Below the pieces are notes generated by a model. It saw nothing but the letters and a program-made list of their open reading frames with translations. It was not told where the DNA came from and made no database searches. From a virus: a stretch of 55,180 nucleotides of DNA. The position numbers and the translations under genes are program-made. This document shows, in pieces, positions 53,047 to 55,180 of the stretch (positions are counted from its first letter, which is position 1; each line of letters starts with the position of its first letter). The stretch spans positions 1 to 55,180 of the IMG/VR virus record IMGVR_UViG_3300036845_000183. One strand, given 5' to 3'.

Positions 53047-53979
53047 TCAATACGACGCCTTGAGCGTCCCTTCTGGTTTGTGTGCGCCGACAGCGGCGTA
53101 CATCTTACCTTCCGTGCCTAGCTTTTCAGCCTGGGCTGGCGAGACGGGTTTGACACCTTTGGCGCCGTACTGCGTATATAGATGCAGTGCAGCTTGGGTG
53201 TCGTCGTTCCACGCGCGGTAGCTTCGGCCCGTCTTCGGCGGGTCGCCGTGACCGAGCTTTTGATGCACGAGCAGCGCTTCCTCATAAACTGGCTTGACGT
53301 CGCCCAGCGCGCGAATCAGTCGCAGCAGCCGCTGCAATTCGTCGTGGGTTAGGTCTTCCGGCCGGCGCGTGATGGCGCCCATGACAAAACCGGCATCAGT
53401 CGACATCGCCGGGCAGGCCTGAAACGCTTTGCACCAGCGGCACCACGGGCCTGGCTTCGGCGCGCTGCGATCGGCGATGGCGCGAAGCACGCGGGCTTTG
53501 TGCGCTTCGACCTCGCTGCGGTGGTGTACCCATTGTTTCCAAGGGTCCTCGTCCAGGCCGTTCGGCTGATAGATGACGAAACGCCACCATTCCGCGTCGT
53601 TCTGATCAAGCAAGCATGCGGCATAGGTCATGAGCTGCAAGTTATGCTTTGCCGGAACGTCCCACTTGCCGAACTTGCCATCAAGAACGGTTGCCACGTT
53701 GCGGTAGATCGGGTCGTTAAAAACGTCGACCGTACCCCCACAGTCGTCCGCCAACTTCACACGTAGTTCTCTGCGGATGTCCCCGTCTTCAAGCTGCGCC
53801 AGAAACGCTTCAACCTCCGGAATGCCGCCGGCTTCCATAACGCCATGCCGCGCCGTACCGGCATCGGCCGCCGCGATCGTCTCGGCTTTCTTCGGCGCAT
53901 CAGGTACGGCATTCAAGGCCGACCACGGGCATTCGATCCATGTCGCGGTAGACGATGCATTGAAAACGTCGTGGCTCAT
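53047..53979 (-). CDS. RecB-like/DUF2800 PD-(D/E)XK nuclease, right allele
   Basis: A 310-residue homologue of 662-1609. It has the same WIECPWS, AADAGTARH, VATVLDGKFGKWDVPAKHNL and CRWCKAFQACP motifs. The stretch before the catalytic Asp differs (KLADDCGGTVDVFNDPIYRN here), where the left allele has a shorter loop, and it is five residues shorter overall. Likely same role. Confidence 0.8.
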   Translation of the reverse strand: MSHDVFNASSTATWIECPWSALNAVPDAPKKAETIAAADAGTARHGVMEAGGIPEVEAFLAQLEDGDIRRELRVKLADDCGGTVDVFNDPIYRNVATVLDGKFGKWDVPAKHNLQLMTYAACLLDQNDAEWWRFVIYQPNGLDEDPWKQWVHHRSEVEAHKARVLRAIADRSAPKPGPWCRWCKAFQACPAMSTDAGFVMGAITRRPEDLTHDELQRLLRLIRALGDVKPVYEEALLVHQKLGHGDPPKTGRSYRAWNDDTQAALHLYTQYGAKGVKPVSPAQAEKLGTEGKMYAAVGAHKPEGTLKASY

Positions 53980-54179
53980 TCGCCGGCTCTCGTCATGGAC
54001 CTGTGCCAGTCGCTCAGCAACCGGCTGTACTTGTTCCCGTTTTCCGTGTTTTCGTATACGATGTTGATAGGATACTTCAGGCGGTCGCCGGGTTCATTTG
54101 TGAACATGATGACGCGGTACTCGCATCCGTTCCGGTGTCGCCAAATCGATCCGATCGCAGGTTTTTCGGTGTCAGCCAT
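53976..54179 (-). CDS. Small protein present only in the right copy
   Basis: A 67-residue protein, MADTEKPAIGSIWRHRNGCE, YRVIMFTNEPGDRLKYPINI: a short beta-barrel form like DUF1653-type phage proteins (GxxWRHxxGxxYxV). ATG at 54179; the end overlaps the nuclease gene start as ATGA. The left copy has only a non-coding gap here. Confidence 0.6.
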   Translation of the reverse strand: MADTEKPAIGSIWRHRNGCEYRVIMFTNEPGDRLKYPINIVYENTENGNKYSRLLSDWHRSMTRAGE

Positions 54180-54366
54180 TCGGCTTGCTCCGGCGCAACC
54201 CATCCGTGCCATGGTCGCGTGCGTAGCAGGCCGCCTCGTAGCCCGGCGCGCATGCCACCAATGGCGCTACCTGTGTCTGGCAGTAATTGATGGCCTCAAT
54301 CTGCCTGGGCGTGATCGGCCCCTGGATAACCAGGGTCAAAAGAACGGAACAAAAAGCTGAGTCCAT
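54172..54366 (-). CDS. Small Cys-containing protein with signal-like start, right allele
   Basis: A 64-residue homologue of 1748-1942 with about six differences. Same hydrophobic start and the same Cys pattern. Confidence 0.65.
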   Translation of the reverse strand: MDSAFCSVLLTLVIQGPITPRQIEAINYCQTQVAPLVACAPGYEAACYARDHGTDGLRRSKPNG

Positions 54367-54455
54367 GGTGTTCTCCTGTTGAAAATTCGGGAGCCGACTA
54401 AGGCGCGGTGTACGAACCTACTTCCGCTCGCCGGCTCCCTACCCTGCAGGGGTTA

Positions 54456-54923
54456 CTATCGCAAGCCCATCAACTTGGCGATGCCTTCGAGCGCCGGCAT
54501 CGGAAGCTTGGGCAGGAAATGGCCTTTGATTTGGTCCATCGTGGCCGCCGAAGCGTCGAAACCGTGTTTGCCGATCTCGGTTCGGAACCATGCGAGCGCC
54601 GGTTCTGCGGGCGACCCGCCGGCGATCGTCGAATCAAGCTTGGCTGCGACTTCATTGACAACCTTCATGATTTCCTGTGCCAAGCCGGCGGGCGCTGTGC
54701 TGGGGAACGCGCCGCCTTGCGGAAACGTCGTGCTGGTGGCCTGCGGATTGAACTGCGTTGCGGTCGGTATCGCCATCGGCGCGGGCACGTTCACGGTTGC
54801 CGTGGTGTGCTGGGGCGGCGTCGCTGTCTGTTCGTCGTCGCCTTTCTTCGTCCGCGTCTTCTTGCCGCTGGTCTTGAAGGCTTCGAACTCGTCTTCGTTG
54901 TCAAATTCGACAGTGATTCGCAT
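54456..54923 (-). CDS. Unknown protein with disordered Pro-rich centre, right allele
   Basis: A 155-residue homologue of 2021-2470. ATG at 54923 is chosen because it follows the shared promoter; the first half has diverged strongly (MRITVEFDNEDEFEAFKTSG versus MKLEFDSIEEVKVFVAELKG), but the C-terminal 70 residues are conserved. Confidence 0.7.
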   Translation of the reverse strand: MRITVEFDNEDEFEAFKTSGKKTRTKKGDDEQTATPPQHTTATVNVPAPMAIPTATQFNPQATSTTFPQGGAFPSTAPAGLAQEIMKVVNEVAAKLDSTIAGGSPAEPALAWFRTEIGKHGFDASAATMDQIKGHFLPKLPMPALEGIAKLMGLR

Positions 54924-54949
54924 GCTCGGTTCCTTGTTTGAGATGTTTT

Positions 54950-54977
54950 GTCTTACACTAAATCCGTACAGTGTCAA
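54950..54977 (-). promoter_or_regulatory. Sigma70-like promoter, right allele
   Basis: TTGACA (54977-54972), 16-base spacer, TAAGAC (54955-54950): identical boxes and nearly identical spacer to the left copy, upstream of 54456-54923. Confidence 0.6.
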
Positions 54978-54980
54978 TTA

Positions 54981-55180
54981 CTATTCTTTGTAGTCCGAAA
55001 GGTTGAGAGGAACTAGAACCCGTTCGAAAAATTTTATCGTGCCCCACTCAGGGCACAAGCGCTCCGACAGCTCTTTGCTTCTATTGCACTGTGGGTGCCC
55101 GTATCCTTCGCCATAGAAAACTAGCCCTTTTTCAGGGTGGACCACCCACCAGCTATCCAGGTACTGATGCAGGTATGGGC
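54981..55180 (-). CDS. Unknown 90-residue protein, cut by window end
   Basis: The C-terminal part of the protein at 2529-2801, with only a few base changes; the stop is at 54981. The rest lies beyond the window. Confidence 0.75.
   Translation of the reverse strand, partial: PYLHQYLDSWWVVHPEKGLVFYGEGYGHPQCNRSKELSERLCPEWGTIKFFERVLVPLNLSDYKE

Larger units (their letters stand above)
52520..55180. repeat. Right copy of diverged terminal repeat (same locus as 1-2728)
   Basis: See the left copy. The right copy spans 2,661 bases versus 2,728, and differs in one replaced gene (DUF4406-like instead of MazG-like), one extra gene (53976-54179), and substitutions in the shared genes. Both outer flanks are nearly identical between copies. 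Confidence 0.9.

Overview
The window is almost entirely a bacteriophage genome: densely packed, moderately GC-rich, with many ATGA/GTGA stop-start overlaps, about 105 genes, and no integrase, rRNA or tRNA that I can see. Homologues of the P22 tail-machine proteins gp4 and gp10, a 1,323-residue ejection-type protein with a lytic transglycosylase domain, a beta-helix tailspike and the lack of tape-measure or sheath genes point to a short-tailed (podovirus-like) phage of a Gram-negative host. An O-antigen ligase-like gene fits an LPS-bearing host. A GcrA-like regulator hints at Alphaproteobacteria, but weakly.

The two ends of the window are two versions of one locus. Positions 1-2728 match 52520-55180: the outer 210-240 bases are nearly identical, the middle has diverged, a MazG-like gene in one copy is replaced by a DUF4406-like gene in the other, and one small gene is present in only one copy. 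The likeliest reading is a circular (or circularly permuted) genome of about 52.5 kb, assembled once around with two strain variants of the locus at the ends. Read as a circle, a single minus-strand early block runs from 10618 down through 1 (=52520) to about 46097.

Layout. (a) 1-10618 and 46097-55180, minus strand: replication and nucleotide metabolism (ssDNA-binding-like protein, RecB-like/DUF2800 nuclease, SF2 helicase with zinc ribbons, primase-polymerase/helicase, family A DNA polymerase, PP-loop/PAPS-reductase-like protein, VRR-NUC nuclease, acetyltransferase) with many tiny unknown genes. (b) 10619-10911: divergent control region with GTGAATTTAC-type iterated repeats, a candidate origin or operator. 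(c) 10912-13575, plus strand: a train of tiny genes. (d) 13628-18178: ejection protein and two small genes. (e) 18087-19272, minus strand: small membrane proteins and the GcrA-like gene. (f) 19472-34126, plus strand: a virion-type protein, an O-antigen ligase-like membrane protein among four genes with signal peptides, tail-fibre/tailspike paralogues, endolysin, holin candidates and large terminase. (g) 34107-40206, minus strand: portal, GroES-like protein, scaffold candidate, a Tad2-like (DUF2829) anti-Thoeris candidate, exported and HExxH proteins, and an HNH endonuclease. (h) 40293-46134, mostly plus strand: major capsid, tail gp4-like and gp10-like proteins, and a fibre with a 21-bp coding minisatellite; a ParB-like gene lies on the minus strand. 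(i) 46726-47490: a second ejection-type protein.

The most unusual signals are: a promoter-plus-leader module (core ACAACCGCTGGAGAGC directly before the start codon) repeated six times on both strands in front of six unrelated small genes, in four of which the upstream gene's TGA stop lies inside the -35 hexamer; three genes with good Shine-Dalgarno sites but apparent ATA, ATT or ACG start codons, one being the major capsid gene; a 20-bp perfect palindrome holding outward-facing TTGACA boxes; and a phage-borne O-antigen ligase amid exported proteins.
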